This document shows, in pieces, positions 9,259 through 18,521 of a stretch of 64,000 nucleotides of DNA (position 1 is its first letter; every line of letters starts with the position of its first letter). The translations under genes were made by a program, and so were the position numbers. This stretch comes from Clostridium paridis (GTDB lineage: Bacteria; Bacillota; Clostridia; Clostridiales; Clostridiaceae). The DNA is taken from the NCBI RefSeq assembly GCF_016765615.1, contig NZ_JAESWA010000022.1, positions 1-64,000 on the forward strand, in the 5' to 3' direction. The notes under the pieces are model-generated. The model had not been told where the DNA came from. It saw only the letters and a program-made list of their open reading frames with translations, and made no database searches.

Positions 9259-10173
9259 TTATGCCAAATTTACATTTAATACTCTCAATACATTTTTTAT
9301 TGGATTATAGACTGTAAACTCTGAACTTCCTGCAAATAATAGCCCTACAGCATTGTTTTCTTTGTCCAATAAAAGACTACCTGAATCTCCACCCATTGAC
9401 ATATTATTAGTAATAATCTGATTTACAAATAATGCATCGCCTGTATCGTAACCTACTATAACAGTTGCATTAGTATATAATATATTACCAATAGTAAATC
9501 CAGTTGTTCTACCTGTTTTCTTAACAGCTAGTCCTACAACTGGGCTTGTTATTCCATTAATATAGCCTTGCCACATAATTTCGGAAGATATATTTTCATT
9601 TGGACATAAAGCTATTGCACAATCAACGATATTTATCGGTATTCTAGTTGTAGAAATAAACCTGATAGGTTCAAAATCTGCTAAATTCCCTATAATATCT
9701 CCTGGAATTACTCCACCATCTATTGGTCCTGGTTGAACAATTGGAGAACCTAAAGGTGCTCTATTTTCATCTGCTAAAACGTGATTATTACTCAAGATAT
9801 AATGCTGAGTTCCAAGTCCATATCCATTAAAAGCTGCACAACCAATGGTACCAGCTGTAATCCCTACTACTCCAACACTGTATCCACCCATGGCAGGTCT
9901 TATTCTTTGGGTTAAGCCCAAAGCCTTTATCTCACCAACTTGAACAACATCAGTTGGTATCCCATTAATTGTTTTTGGAATTATTTTTGATGGATCTAGT
10001 GCGCTAGTAGGTAACTTTTCTTTAACAAAAATTGCAATACACTTTTCGCCTGTGTTCTTTCCACCAACTACTTTTACACCGTTTGCTAATCCAACAATAT
10101 TATCATAGTCAATGATTTTAGAATACTCCTCATTACAGATTCTAACTATTTCATCATTCTGACTCATTCTCAT
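9259..10173 (-). CDS. Trypsin-fold (chymotrypsin-like) serine protease homologue without signal peptide
   Basis: The C-terminal two thirds resembles a chymotrypsin-like double barrel with a complete candidate triad: His131 in LSNNHVLAD, Asp184 in VDCAIAL and Ser264 in MGGDSGSLL. The first 95 or so residues form a separate domain with VGLANGVKVVGGKNTG. No signal peptide or membrane segment is visible, so it is predicted cytoplasmic or spore-associated. AGGGG precedes two in-frame ATGs (10173 and 10167), and either could be used. Such unsecreted proteases occur in spore formers, but a role here is inference. Confidence 0.75.
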   Translation of the reverse strand: MRMSQNDEIVRICNEEYSKIIDYDNIVGLANGVKVVGGKNTGEKCIAIFVKEKLPTSALDPSKIIPKTINGIPTDVVQVGEIKALGLTQRIRPAMGGYSVGVVGITAGTIGCAAFNGYGLGTQHYILSNNHVLADENRAPLGSPIVQPGPIDGGVIPGDIIGNLADFEPIRFISTTRIPINIVDCAIALCPNENISSEIMWQGYINGITSPVVGLAVKKTGRTTGFTIGNILYTNATVIVGYDTGDALFVNQIITNNMSMGGDSGSLLLDKENNAVGLLFAGSSEFTVYNPIKNVLRVLNVNLA

Positions 10174-10306
10174 CTTCCCCTTGTATTGTTAATTATTTTT
10201 TTATCATTAGTTGCTTAATATATAATATGTTTTAAGGGAAGATTTGTGTCACATTATTAGAGAAGTAGCATATACTGATATGCTAATTTTCCCATTTATG
10301 ACTATT

Positions 10307-10894
10307 TTATGTTTCTAATGCTTTTACATTTTTAAACTCCAAACATTTTTTTATTCTCATGCTAGAAGAATAAATTCCAGCTAATAATGTTGCATAAAGT
10401 AAATATTTAATTAAGCTTTGTTCATAATAAGGTGCTATATAACTTACTAAGCACGTAATTCCCGGAATTATATAAAAGCTAGCTGCAGTTATTCTTCCTA
10501 ACTTATCAAAAACAAATGGATTTTCTGACTTTCTATTATAATTTCTCATAAAATTCGATGTCACTGTAAATTCTAAGAATTTAATAAATATAAATCCTAA
10601 AAACCAAAAGTAAATCTTTCCTGCCACTATTAACGCTGAATAAGAAATTGTCATATAAAATAAATCGGCAATAACATCGAACTTAGCTCCAAATACTGTA
10701 GTATTTCCAGTCTTTCGTGCTATTTTACCATCTATAAAATCAGAAAAACATATACATAAAAATATTAAGGTAATTGCCTCAAAATTTTCATTTGAATATG
10801 TATCTTGTCTTAAAATTAAATATGCAAATGAAATTGATAAGAATATCCGTAAACTAGTTATAATGTTAGGTAATTTTGATAGTGATTTTTTCAT
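10307..10894 (-). CDS. CDP-alcohol phosphatidyltransferase family protein
   Basis: An integral membrane enzyme that exchanges CMP on a CDP-activated lipid or alcohol for another alcohol, as in phosphatidylglycerophosphate or phosphatidylserine synthesis. The diagnostic motif D-G-x2-A-R-x8-G-x3-D-x3-D is present in SDFIDGKIARKTGN and FGAKFDVIADL. About five or six membrane helices surround it. ATG 10894 follows GGAGATGG by five bases. It is the last gene of the ApbE/polyferredoxin unit, starting 36 bases after the previous stop. The alcohol substrate is not predictable. Confidence 0.88.
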   Translation of the reverse strand: MKKSLSKLPNIITSLRIFLSISFAYLILRQDTYSNENFEAITLIFLCICFSDFIDGKIARKTGNTTVFGAKFDVIADLFYMTISYSALIVAGKIYFWFLGFIFIKFLEFTVTSNFMRNYNRKSENPFVFDKLGRITAASFYIIPGITCLVSYIAPYYEQSLIKYLLYATLLAGIYSSSMRIKKCLEFKNVKALET

Positions 10895-10930
10895 TTTTTC
10901 CATCTCCAATTAATTTATTTTAATTTAGTA

Positions 10931-12523
10931 CTACATTTTAGCTTTACTTAATGCATCTTCTACTGCCGCTTTAATGCCGTTACTACTTCTCGTTGCTCCT
11001 GATATTCCATCTACATTAGTAGATTGAGCATTAACAATTTCACTAGGTAAATTTTGAAATGCTCTTTCTGCAAATCTTGGAGTTTCATTATTGTCTCCTA
11101 TTTCAATTGCTGATATTTTACCATTTTGTATTGTTACAGATACTTGAAGATTTGGCCTATAACCTCTTCCTATGCCTTCATATACTCCATCTTTATACTG
11201 TGATTGACTAACTTGAGTAGAACTATTTTTACTTGTTTGAGCATTAGAGCTATTGTTGGTATTATTAGTAACGGTACTTGCTTCATTATTTAAACTATTA
11301 TTTGTAGCTTCATTATTACTTTGTGTATTAGTATCTTCTGCCTGACTTAATGCATCTTCCACTGCTTCTTTAATTCCATTACTGCTTCTTGTTGCCCCTG
11401 ATACTCCATCAACATCTGTAGATTGAGCTGTAACAATTTCACTAGGTAAATTTTCAAATGCTCTTTCTGCAATTCTAGGAGTTTCATTATTAGAGCCTAT
11501 TTCAATGTTAGATATTTTACCATCTTTAATAGTAACTGCAACTTGAAGTCCAGATCTATACCCATTTCCTGTTCCTATATATGTTCCATCCTTGTATTTT
11601 TTAGATTTATTATTTGTTTGTAAGCTACCTGCTATATTATTTTTCTGACTTTGTGTTATAGATGAATTTTCTATAGTTTTACTTAATACATTTCCACCAG
11701 TATATAGTACTGTTAATCCTCCTATGGCTACACAAGCAGCTAATGCTGGGTTTACATTTTCACCACATATTTCAGCTTTTGTATTTTTCCTTGGACAAAC
11801 ATCTAAACATTTAAAGCAATTAATGCATTCACCGCTTCTTATTTTGTCACTTTCATACATTGGTATTCCCATTGAGCAGTTATTTGTACATATTCTACAC
11901 TTTCCACATTTATCTCTTTTCTTTGAAATGTCGAATATTCTCAATTTAGATGTAAGAGTAAAAATTGCTCCTAACGGGCATAAATATCTACAAAAAAACC
12001 TTTCAACAAATAATGAGCCAATAATTACTAAAAAAAGAATTATTGAACCTATTGTATACTGAGATATTGCATCTCCAAACTGAGGCAATTGAGCAAATGC
12101 ATCCCAAGGACTTGATGCCTCAAATAGTGTGCTTTTTTCAGTCCAGATGAAATAGATAATAAAAAGTAGAATCAAGTATTTTAAGGTCTTTAACACAGTA
12201 TCTACGATTTCATCTACTCTAAACTTTAACTTAAATATCTTATTTGATATTAGATATAGAAAATCATTTAAAGTTCCAAAAGCGCATAGCCACCCACAAA
12301 AGAATCTTCCCAAAAATATTGTTATTGGAATTACTGTAATTACTTCTGCAGACTTTCCAATCATTTGAATAAAGCTGAAGTTTCCATTTATTATTCCTTG
12401 ATATATGTCCCTTATCTCACTAAAAGTTAAGATAAATACTCCTGGAAAAAGTATTAACCCTATGACTTGTACAATCTTTCTTGCTATTTGAATTTTAGAA
12501 ATCTTTTTACTTAAATTAGCCAT
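10931..12523 (-). CDS. NosR/polyferredoxin-like membrane protein with two FMN-binding domains
   Basis: A 530-residue electron-transfer protein. Four N-terminal membrane helices fall within residues 15-172, and the FCGWLCAFG and FCRYLCPLG signatures of the NapH/NosR family are present. Two 4Fe-4S clusters follow (C206, C209, C212, C216 and C233, C236, C239, C243), then a fifth helix (about 260-280). Two consecutive FMN-binding domains of the RnfG/NqrC type lie at about 310-393 and 443-527. Each ends in SGATRSS, so T378 and T511 are the likely covalent FMN sites, joined by a Ser/Asn/Thr-rich linker. The ApbE gene immediately upstream is the expected flavin-attaching enzyme. Likely moves electrons across the membrane to surface flavin. 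Confidence 0.9.
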   Translation of the reverse strand: MANLSKKISKIQIARKIVQVIGLILFPGVFILTFSEIRDIYQGIINGNFSFIQMIGKSAEVITVIPITIFLGRFFCGWLCAFGTLNDFLYLISNKIFKLKFRVDEIVDTVLKTLKYLILLFIIYFIWTEKSTLFEASSPWDAFAQLPQFGDAISQYTIGSIILFLVIIGSLFVERFFCRYLCPLGAIFTLTSKLRIFDISKKRDKCGKCRICTNNCSMGIPMYESDKIRSGECINCFKCLDVCPRKNTKAEICGENVNPALAACVAIGGLTVLYTGGNVLSKTIENSSITQSQKNNIAGSLQTNNKSKKYKDGTYIGTGNGYRSGLQVAVTIKDGKISNIEIGSNNETPRIAERAFENLPSEIVTAQSTDVDGVSGATRSSNGIKEAVEDALSQAEDTNTQSNNEATNNSLNNEASTVTNNTNNSSNAQTSKNSSTQVSQSQYKDGVYEGIGRGYRPNLQVSVTIQNGKISAIEIGDNNETPRFAERAFQNLPSEIVNAQSTNVDGISGATRSSNGIKAAVEDALSKAKM

Positions 12524-12586
12524 TTTGTGCCTCCCTATTTGTTATGAATAATGTGATAAATTCTATTTCTTCGTAAATAAATTTAA

Positions 12587-13564
12587 TTAAGCTACTATAT
12601 ACTCCTCATTTACTAATTTAAAGTTGTTTTTGATACCATCTGTAATATAAATTTTCTTATTCCCAGTTATAAATATCGCATCAACATTTGGTATTGATTG
12701 AATTAATTTATACCCATTCTCTAATCCCATAACATATGCACAGGTTGATAGTGCATCACCATCAATGGAATTATCAGAGATGATAGTTACGCTTATCACT
12801 CCATTTTCAGACGGAAATCCTGTTTTTGAGTCTAAAATATGATGATATCTTTTCCCTCTAGATATAAAAAATCTTTCATAATTTCCTGAAGTAACTATGG
12901 ATTTATTTCTAACAGAAATTATCCCCATATATGTTCCTGTTGGTTTTACTGGATCTTGTATTCCTATTCTCCATGGATCTCCATTTAAGTTACTACCAAG
13001 TGTAAATATATTCCCCCCTAAATCTATAACTGCACTCTTCACATTATTTTTTAATAAAATATCTCTTGTTTCATCCGCAGCAAACCCTTTTGCAACTGCT
13101 CCTAGATCTATTGATTGATCTTTATTATTAAGTCCAATAGATTTTTCATCTTTATTAAGACTAATCTCTTTATAACTAACAAGTTTCAGAGCATATTCTA
13201 TCTTCTCTTTATTAGGGACTCTTTCTACGCCTCTCCCAAACCCCCAAACATCAACCAAAGGCCTAATCGTTGGATCAAAAGCTCCTTTTGACATATCTGA
13301 GTATTTTAATGAAGTTTCAAGAACATAGTAAGTATCCTTACTTACTCTTTGTAAACATACTCCAGCATTCTTATTTATTTTTGAAACCTCACTATCTTCT
13401 TTAAAGACTGACATCTTGTCATCTATCTCTTGTATTCTTTTTAAGCTTTTGTCGATACCTTTCGCGGCATTTTCCCCATATACTTTTAAGTTAATTATTG
13501 TGCCAAGCATATATGAACACTTAATAATAGGAAAATTATCTTTACTCTTTTTGAACCATAACAA
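12587..13564 (-). CDS. apbE: FAD:protein FMN transferase (ApbE)
   Basis: Attaches FMN from FAD to a threonine in [S/T]GAT motifs, as found in the next gene. Family landmarks are MLGTIINLKVYG, GAVAKGFAADE, DLGGNIFTLG, TSGNYERFF, HHILDSKTGFP and the metal-site stretch IDGDALSTCAY. The start is TTG at 13562-13564, eight bases after AAGGAGG; upstream ATG codons lack a ribosome binding site. No lipobox or signal peptide is seen, unusual because many ApbE proteins are exported. It is transcribed leftward 63 bases ahead of the FMN-domain gene. Confidence 0.93.
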   Translation of the reverse strand: MLWFKKSKDNFPIIKCSYMLGTIINLKVYGENAAKGIDKSLKRIQEIDDKMSVFKEDSEVSKINKNAGVCLQRVSKDTYYVLETSLKYSDMSKGAFDPTIRPLVDVWGFGRGVERVPNKEKIEYALKLVSYKEISLNKDEKSIGLNNKDQSIDLGAVAKGFAADETRDILLKNNVKSAVIDLGGNIFTLGSNLNGDPWRIGIQDPVKPTGTYMGIISVRNKSIVTSGNYERFFISRGKRYHHILDSKTGFPSENGVISVTIISDNSIDGDALSTCAYVMGLENGYKLIQSIPNVDAIFITGNKKIYITDGIKNNFKLVNEEYIVA

Positions 13565-13757
13565 ATTTAAAACCTCCTTCCTATCATCAATGTAAATTAT
13601 AAACATGCTAGCTTAAACTAAACTGAGAGAAACCTTAGAATAAGCTGAGAATCCTGTTAAAATTTTTAGAATTATAAAAAAGTTATCAAAAATCTATTGA
13701 AATTTTTGTATTTTTATTTAAAACTTAATTTAATAACAAACAAAAGGAGAAAAAATT

Positions 13758-14447
13758 ATGCCTTCACTTTTTAATAAACAAATAAATATTCTAATAGTTG
13801 ATGATGAAGAAAGTATTGTTGAGTTTATAAAAATGGGATTAGAAGCTGAAGGATTTACAGTTCACACAGCTTTTGATGGAAATGAAGCTATAAAATTAGC
13901 TCAAGAAGTGAGTCCACATATTATTATTTTAGATATAATGCTTCCTGGTATTAATGGATACGAAGTTTGCTTAGAAATCAAAAAATTTATAAAAACATCT
14001 ATAATAATGTTAACTGCAAGAGATGACGTAGATGACAGGGTTAAAGGATTGGATTTAGGCGCTGATGATTATATGATTAAGCCCTTTAGCTTTAAAGAAC
14101 TTCTTGCAAGGATAAATGTTCGACTTAGAAATAGTTTTCCTGAATTAGCTGATCTTTTATCAATAGGCGACTTTTCTGTAGACAATGGTGCTCATGAAAT
14201 TTGCTATAAAGATAAACTACTTGAGTTATCACCCACTGAATATAATTTACTTAAATACTTACTAATAAATAATGGTCTTGTACTTAGTAAATCTACTATT
14301 CTAGAAAATGTTTGGGGATTTGATTTCAATGGAGAAATGAATATTGTAGAGGTATATATTAGATACCTCAGAGATAAAATTGGAGACAAGGATCACAATA
14401 TAATTCGCACAATTCGAGGAGCTGGTTATAAGGTGGCGATACAATGA
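13758..14447 (+). CDS. OmpR/PhoB-type response regulator
   Basis: Receiver domain (about residues 10-122) with the acidic DDEE pocket and phospho-acceptor Asp59 in IIILDIMLPG, then a winged-helix DNA-binding domain ending in TIRGAGYKV. The start is ATG with AAAAGGAG upstream. It overlaps the kinase gene by four bases (ATGA), showing translational coupling. It is divergently transcribed from apbE, so the shared upstream region 13565-13757 is the natural place for it to act on both units (inference). Confidence 0.95.
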   Translation: MPSLFNKQINILIVDDEESIVEFIKMGLEAEGFTVHTAFDGNEAIKLAQEVSPHIIILDIMLPGINGYEVCLEIKKFIKTSIIMLTARDDVDDRVKGLDLGADDYMIKPFSFKELLARINVRLRNSFPELADLLSIGDFSVDNGAHEICYKDKLLELSPTEYNLLKYLLINNGLVLSKSTILENVWGFDFNGEMNIVEVYIRYLRDKIGDKDHNIIRTIRGAGYKVAIQ

Positions 14448-15982
14448 AAATAAATTTAAAATTTCCTAACACTAAAAGTTTACGTTTTAAGCTTTTATCT
14501 CGCTTTTTACTAATTCTATTGTTTTTACTATTAGTTATTGGAGCATATCAATATTTTACTATGAAGCAATATCTCTATAAAAGTAAAGAGCAAGTATTAG
14601 AAGCAAGAATTCATAATATTGATACTAAAAAATTAAGTGAAATACAATCTTCAGATTCTTTAAAATCATACAGTTCTGAAATCATAGATACAATTATAGA
14701 TAACTATACAACAGTTGCTGTTATTGATGCAAAAGGTAATATTATAGCTGGTGACAGTAAAACTAAGGATGAAAATGGGCATAATAGCTCAGATATTCTA
14801 CAAGATGCAGGCGATATAAAAGAACATGACCATGCTCCAATATCTATTCCTAATCTTTCAAGTAATTATTACTTAAATTTACTGCAAATGAGTGGAAATC
14901 TTGAAGGTTATAGTTTAGTTAAAGATCAAGATAACAATCTACAAATTGTTATATGGCGTAAAGTAGGAAGTCTTGATTCACCAGCTGGATTGATACAATT
15001 AAGTACTTCAGCAAAGCAAGTTCAGGAAATACTGCTTCAACAGATATACATTTATGTGGTCGCTTCAATACTTGTATTATTTATTGGTTCACTACTTGGA
15101 GTTACTATTTTTAAATTAACTTTAAAACCTTTATATAATGTTACCGACACAGTAGGTAAAATTAATGCTAGACAACTAGATGTGAGATTGCCTATAAATA
15201 CTGGGCAAGCTGAAATTGATACCCTCTCAAATTCCTTTAATAATATGCTTGAAAGAATTGAAATTTCTTTTGAACAAGAACAAATTATACGAGAAAAAAT
15301 GAGACAGTTTGTTTCAGACGCTTCACATGAGCTAAGGACTCCACTTACATCCATTCATGGGTTTGTAGAAGTTTTATTAAGAGGAGCTGCAAAAAATGAA
15401 AAGCAGTTAGATTTAGCCTTAAATAGCATTCTAATTGAGAGCGATAGACTTACCAAATTAGTAAATGACTTATTATTACTAACTAAACTTGATCAAAAAG
15501 TTAAAGTTGAAATAAAAAGAGAAAATATAAATGAGATAATTCAGGAAGTCTTTCCACAACTTCAAATTTTGTCAGGAAACAGATTAATTGATTTACAATT
15601 AGATACAGATATATTTGTTGACACTAATAAAAATCAAATTAAACAAGTTATATTTAATTTGGTACAAAATGCTGTACAACATACAGATGAGATAAATGGA
15701 GTTATTACTATAAGTACAAGTTCTGTTAATGGTGCTACTGTCGAATACTTAAAACTTCAAATTTCAGATAATGGTACTGGAATACCTAAGGAGCACCTAA
15801 CTGAAATATTCGACAGATTTTTTAGAAGTGAATCTCATAGATCACGTAAACATGGTGGCTATGGTTTAGGACTATCTATTGTTAAATCTATAATTGATTC
15901 AAATAACGGAAGCATTAAAGTTGACAGTGAATTAAATAAAGGAACTACTTTTACTATTTATTTAAACGTCAGTTCTTCATAA
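14444..15982 (+). CDS. Membrane sensor histidine kinase
   Basis: A classical sensor kinase of 512 residues. Membrane helices at about 17-38 and 202-223 flank an extracytoplasmic sensor domain of roughly 160 residues. A HAMP linker (about 225-278), a HisKA domain with phospho-accepting His295 in SDASHELRTPL and an ATPase domain with NAVQHT, DNGTGIP and GGYGLGLSIV follow. It is coupled to the response regulator and followed by the ferric-reductase-like gene, so the signal may concern redox state or metal supply (inference). Confidence 0.95.
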   Translation: MKINLKFPNTKSLRFKLLSRFLLILLFLLLVIGAYQYFTMKQYLYKSKEQVLEARIHNIDTKKLSEIQSSDSLKSYSSEIIDTIIDNYTTVAVIDAKGNIIAGDSKTKDENGHNSSDILQDAGDIKEHDHAPISIPNLSSNYYLNLLQMSGNLEGYSLVKDQDNNLQIVIWRKVGSLDSPAGLIQLSTSAKQVQEILLQQIYIYVVASILVLFIGSLLGVTIFKLTLKPLYNVTDTVGKINARQLDVRLPINTGQAEIDTLSNSFNNMLERIEISFEQEQIIREKMRQFVSDASHELRTPLTSIHGFVEVLLRGAAKNEKQLDLALNSILIESDRLTKLVNDLLLLTKLDQKVKVEIKRENINEIIQEVFPQLQILSGNRLIDLQLDTDIFVDTNKNQIKQVIFNLVQNAVQHTDEINGVITISTSSVNGATVEYLKLQISDNGTGIPKEHLTEIFDRFFRSESHRSRKHGGYGLGLSIVKSIIDSNNGSIKVDSELNKGTTFTIYLNVSSS

Positions 15983-16056
15983 ATTTTTTAAGATTATGAA
16001 CTAATATTAAAAATACCTTACTGTCAGCTAATTTTAAATGATTGAAGGTGTTAAAA

Positions 16057-17328
16057 ATGAAAAAACAAAAAGGATTAATAATTATAATGATAAGCATTAT
16101 AATAACATATATTTCATGGGCTTTTATTAGACCTACTAGAGATATCCCAGCAATAACTCAATATTCTCAATTAATCGCTGCAATAGTCATGGTGTTTTTC
16201 TGCTTAGTAAATTTTATATCTACTCGCCATAAATTTGCTGAATACATGTTTAATGGGTTAGATAAATCATACTTATACCATAAATATTTAAGTATTTTTT
16301 CACTAATACTTATATTAATTCACAATGAGACAATTGATATAGGGAAAAAGCTACAAAGAACTTCGGGAATTAGAATGCCCAAAGATCCCTATGCAATGTA
16401 TGGAAGTTTTAGTTTATACTTATTCGTAGCACTTATACTAATTGCTCTTTTAGCTAAAAGGTTAAATTATGAACGTTGGAAAGTGATTCATAAGTTTATG
16501 ATTATTCCTTATTCATTAGGTATTTATCATTATTATGGTAGTTCAAACTACCCTACTTTTTCCTTAGATTTCTTTAGTATTTGGATGAATCTCTTAAACT
16601 TTATCGGGATAATTTCAGCAGTTTATAGTATCTTTATTTATGAGAAAAAATCCTTCAAATATAAATATAAGGTTAAAAGCCTAAGAACTGTTGCAATAGG
16701 AACCTTAGAAATAACAGGAAGTGCTCTAGGTAAAGATTTAGAATATAAACCAGGACAGTTTGCATTCCTAAAAGTACTAAATGGGGAATCTAACTTTACT
16801 TCTCATCCATTTACTTTAAGTGAAGCTCATAAAAAAGGGGAACTTCAATTTACAATTAAAGCCTTAGGTGATCATACTAAAAGATTGATTGAAACTCTTA
16901 AAGTAGGTGATAAATTTAGTGTTTCAGGTCCATATGGCAAATTTGATTTTAAGCGTGGAGCTAATAATCAAATTTGGATAGCAGGTGGTATAGGAATAAC
17001 TCCTTTTAGAAGTTTTGCTCAAGCAGACGTACCAAAAGATTTTTCCATAGACTTCTTTTATGCTTACAATAGTGAAGATGATGCTCCATATGTAGAAGAA
17101 TTACAAGAATTAACTTCAACTTTAAATAATGTAAGGCTACATTTATTTAATTCAAAAGAAAAAGGGTTTTTAACTGTTAAAGAAATTAGTGAACTTATAA
17201 CAATAAATGCTCCAATTGATGTTTATTTTTGTGGTCCTAAGCCTATGAGAGAAGGCTTAATGAAACAATTTAAAAATAGCAGTATTAATGTATCAAATTT
17301 TCATTATGAACATTTTCAATTTAAATAA
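16057..17328 (+). CDS. Ferric-reductase-like transmembrane flavoprotein
   Basis: Haem-bearing ferric reductase-like membrane domain (about six helices in residues 1-195, with His residues in LIHNETI, WKVIHKFM and GIYHYYG as candidate haem ligands). A ferredoxin-reductase-type module follows: FAD-binding segment around HPFTLSEA, the NAD(P)-binding AGGIGITPFRS and the C-terminal YFCGPKPMREG. Expected to pass electrons from cytosolic NAD(P)H across the membrane to an outside acceptor. ATG 16057 is chosen because GAAGGTG is six bases upstream; the TTG at 16042 has none. It follows the two-component genes in the same direction. Confidence 0.88.
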   Translation: MKKQKGLIIIMISIIITYISWAFIRPTRDIPAITQYSQLIAAIVMVFFCLVNFISTRHKFAEYMFNGLDKSYLYHKYLSIFSLILILIHNETIDIGKKLQRTSGIRMPKDPYAMYGSFSLYLFVALILIALLAKRLNYERWKVIHKFMIIPYSLGIYHYYGSSNYPTFSLDFFSIWMNLLNFIGIISAVYSIFIYEKKSFKYKYKVKSLRTVAIGTLEITGSALGKDLEYKPGQFAFLKVLNGESNFTSHPFTLSEAHKKGELQFTIKALGDHTKRLIETLKVGDKFSVSGPYGKFDFKRGANNQIWIAGGIGITPFRSFAQADVPKDFSIDFFYAYNSEDDAPYVEELQELTSTLNNVRLHLFNSKEKGFLTVKEISELITINAPIDVYFCGPKPMREGLMKQFKNSSINVSNFHYEHFQFK

Positions 17329-17377
17329 TAAAGATAAAAAGACCAGAGACAATGTTTCTGATCTTTTTATCTTTATT
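17327..17377. terminator. Bidirectional terminator between reductase and nitroreductase
   Basis: A long imperfect inverted repeat (left arm about 17327-17350, right arm about 17354-17377) with A/T runs on both sides. It serves the convergent genes 16057-17328 and 17376-17876. Confidence 0.85.
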
Positions 17378-17876
17378 ACCACTTTTCATAATGCACTTTA
17401 CTTTCATTATATCTATCTACAAATTTAGGTTCTTCAAGAGGATAACCTATTGCAACTACTGAATATGGAAGAATGCTTTTAGGTAAATAGAACATCTCCT
17501 TAACGTAATTCATTCTCTCTTCTACCGGTGCACATGCTAACCATAAACCACCTAGTCCAAGTTCTACAGCTTCTAGTAAAATATTTTGAGTTACTGCTCC
17601 TAAATCTTGTTCCCAGCATTCAGCTGACTTCATACTGTCTTTATTTGCACATACTATAATTGCAAGAGGTGCATCTCCAACTGGCTTTGAATAGGAACTC
17701 ATACCTTCTAGTTTTTTTAAAGTATCTTTATTTTCAACTACAAGAAACTCCCACTCTTGCTGATTATATGATGATGGTGCCTGCATAGCTGCTCTTAATA
17801 GTCTTTCAATTTTTTCTTTTTGTACTTTTGTATCTTTATATGCTCTTATACTTCTTCTTTTATTTATAACTTCCAT
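17376..17876 (-). CDS. Nitroreductase-family FMN oxidoreductase
   Basis: A small (166 aa) FMN-dependent reductase. The N-terminus carries the family motif RRSIRAYKDTKV, then AAMQAPSSYNQQEWEF for flavin binding and GLGGLWLACAP in the second half. Relatives reduce nitroaromatics, quinones or flavins with NAD(P)H; the natural substrate is unknown. GAGGTG precedes the ATG. It sits convergent to the ferric-reductase gene. Confidence 0.88.
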   Translation of the reverse strand: MEVINKRRSIRAYKDTKVQKEKIERLLRAAMQAPSSYNQQEWEFLVVENKDTLKKLEGMSSYSKPVGDAPLAIIVCANKDSMKSAECWEQDLGAVTQNILLEAVELGLGGLWLACAPVEERMNYVKEMFYLPKSILPYSVVAIGYPLEEPKFVDRYNESKVHYEKW

Positions 17877-18047
17877 TTTATCACCTCAAATTTTATTTTT
17901 CTAAAATATTATTTGCACTTTAATAGTTTTTTATTTTGAAATTTATTTTATAATAACTTATCCAATATTAACTAAGGATATATCTATAATTATTGGACAT
18001 CCTATTATTGAGGTAGTTTTTATTATTTACTACAGGAGGTAATTATA

Positions 18048-18515
18048 ATGAGCAAATTTTTAGACGACTTATTTGGAACTAAAGAAAATATAGATGAGGA
18101 AAAAAGAGATGGAAAGCTTGAACTTAGACAAGAAGAATTAGATGTTACTAAAAATAAAGTAAAGACAGGTGAAGTAACTTTAAGTAAAGAGGTTATTGAA
18201 GAAGAAAAACATGTTGATGTGCCAGTTATGCATGAAGAAGTTGTTATAGAAAGAAAAGCTCTTAACCATGAGCCATCAGATGCTCCTATATCTTCTGGAG
18301 AAACTATACATATACCAGTGAGTGAAGAAAAAGTGGATGTTGGAAAACATACAGTTGTAACTGGAGAGGTTTCTGCACATAAACGTGAAATAGAAGATAC
18401 AAAAACTATAAATGAAACACTAAAAAAGGAAGAAGCTCGTATTGATAAAGATGGTAATGCTAATCTAGCTTCTGCTGACCCACAACAAGATGAAGAAACA
18501 AGAGGCTTTTATTAA
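18048..18515 (+). CDS. YsnF/AvaK-type (DUF2382) protein
   Basis: A 155-residue acidic/basic, highly charged protein with the DUF2382 pattern: LELRQEELDVTKNKVKTGEV, then VDVPVMHEEVVIERK and IHIPVSEEKVDVGKHTVVTGEV. Family members include Bacillus YsnF, which is stress-associated, but the biochemical role is unknown. AGGAGG precedes the ATG. It forms a tandem pair with the next gene, which shares the same motifs. Confidence 0.85.
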   Translation: MSKFLDDLFGTKENIDEEKRDGKLELRQEELDVTKNKVKTGEVTLSKEVIEEEKHVDVPVMHEEVVIERKALNHEPSDAPISSGETIHIPVSEEKVDVGKHTVVTGEVSAHKREIEDTKTINETLKKEEARIDKDGNANLASADPQQDEETRGFY

Positions 18516-18521
18516 GATATA

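Noticed and set aside
10266-10285. Hairpin TAGCATAT / ATATGCTA as a terminator of the CDP-alcohol gene
   Set aside because: The short A/T stem has no T-run on the needed strand, so it is not listed as a feature.
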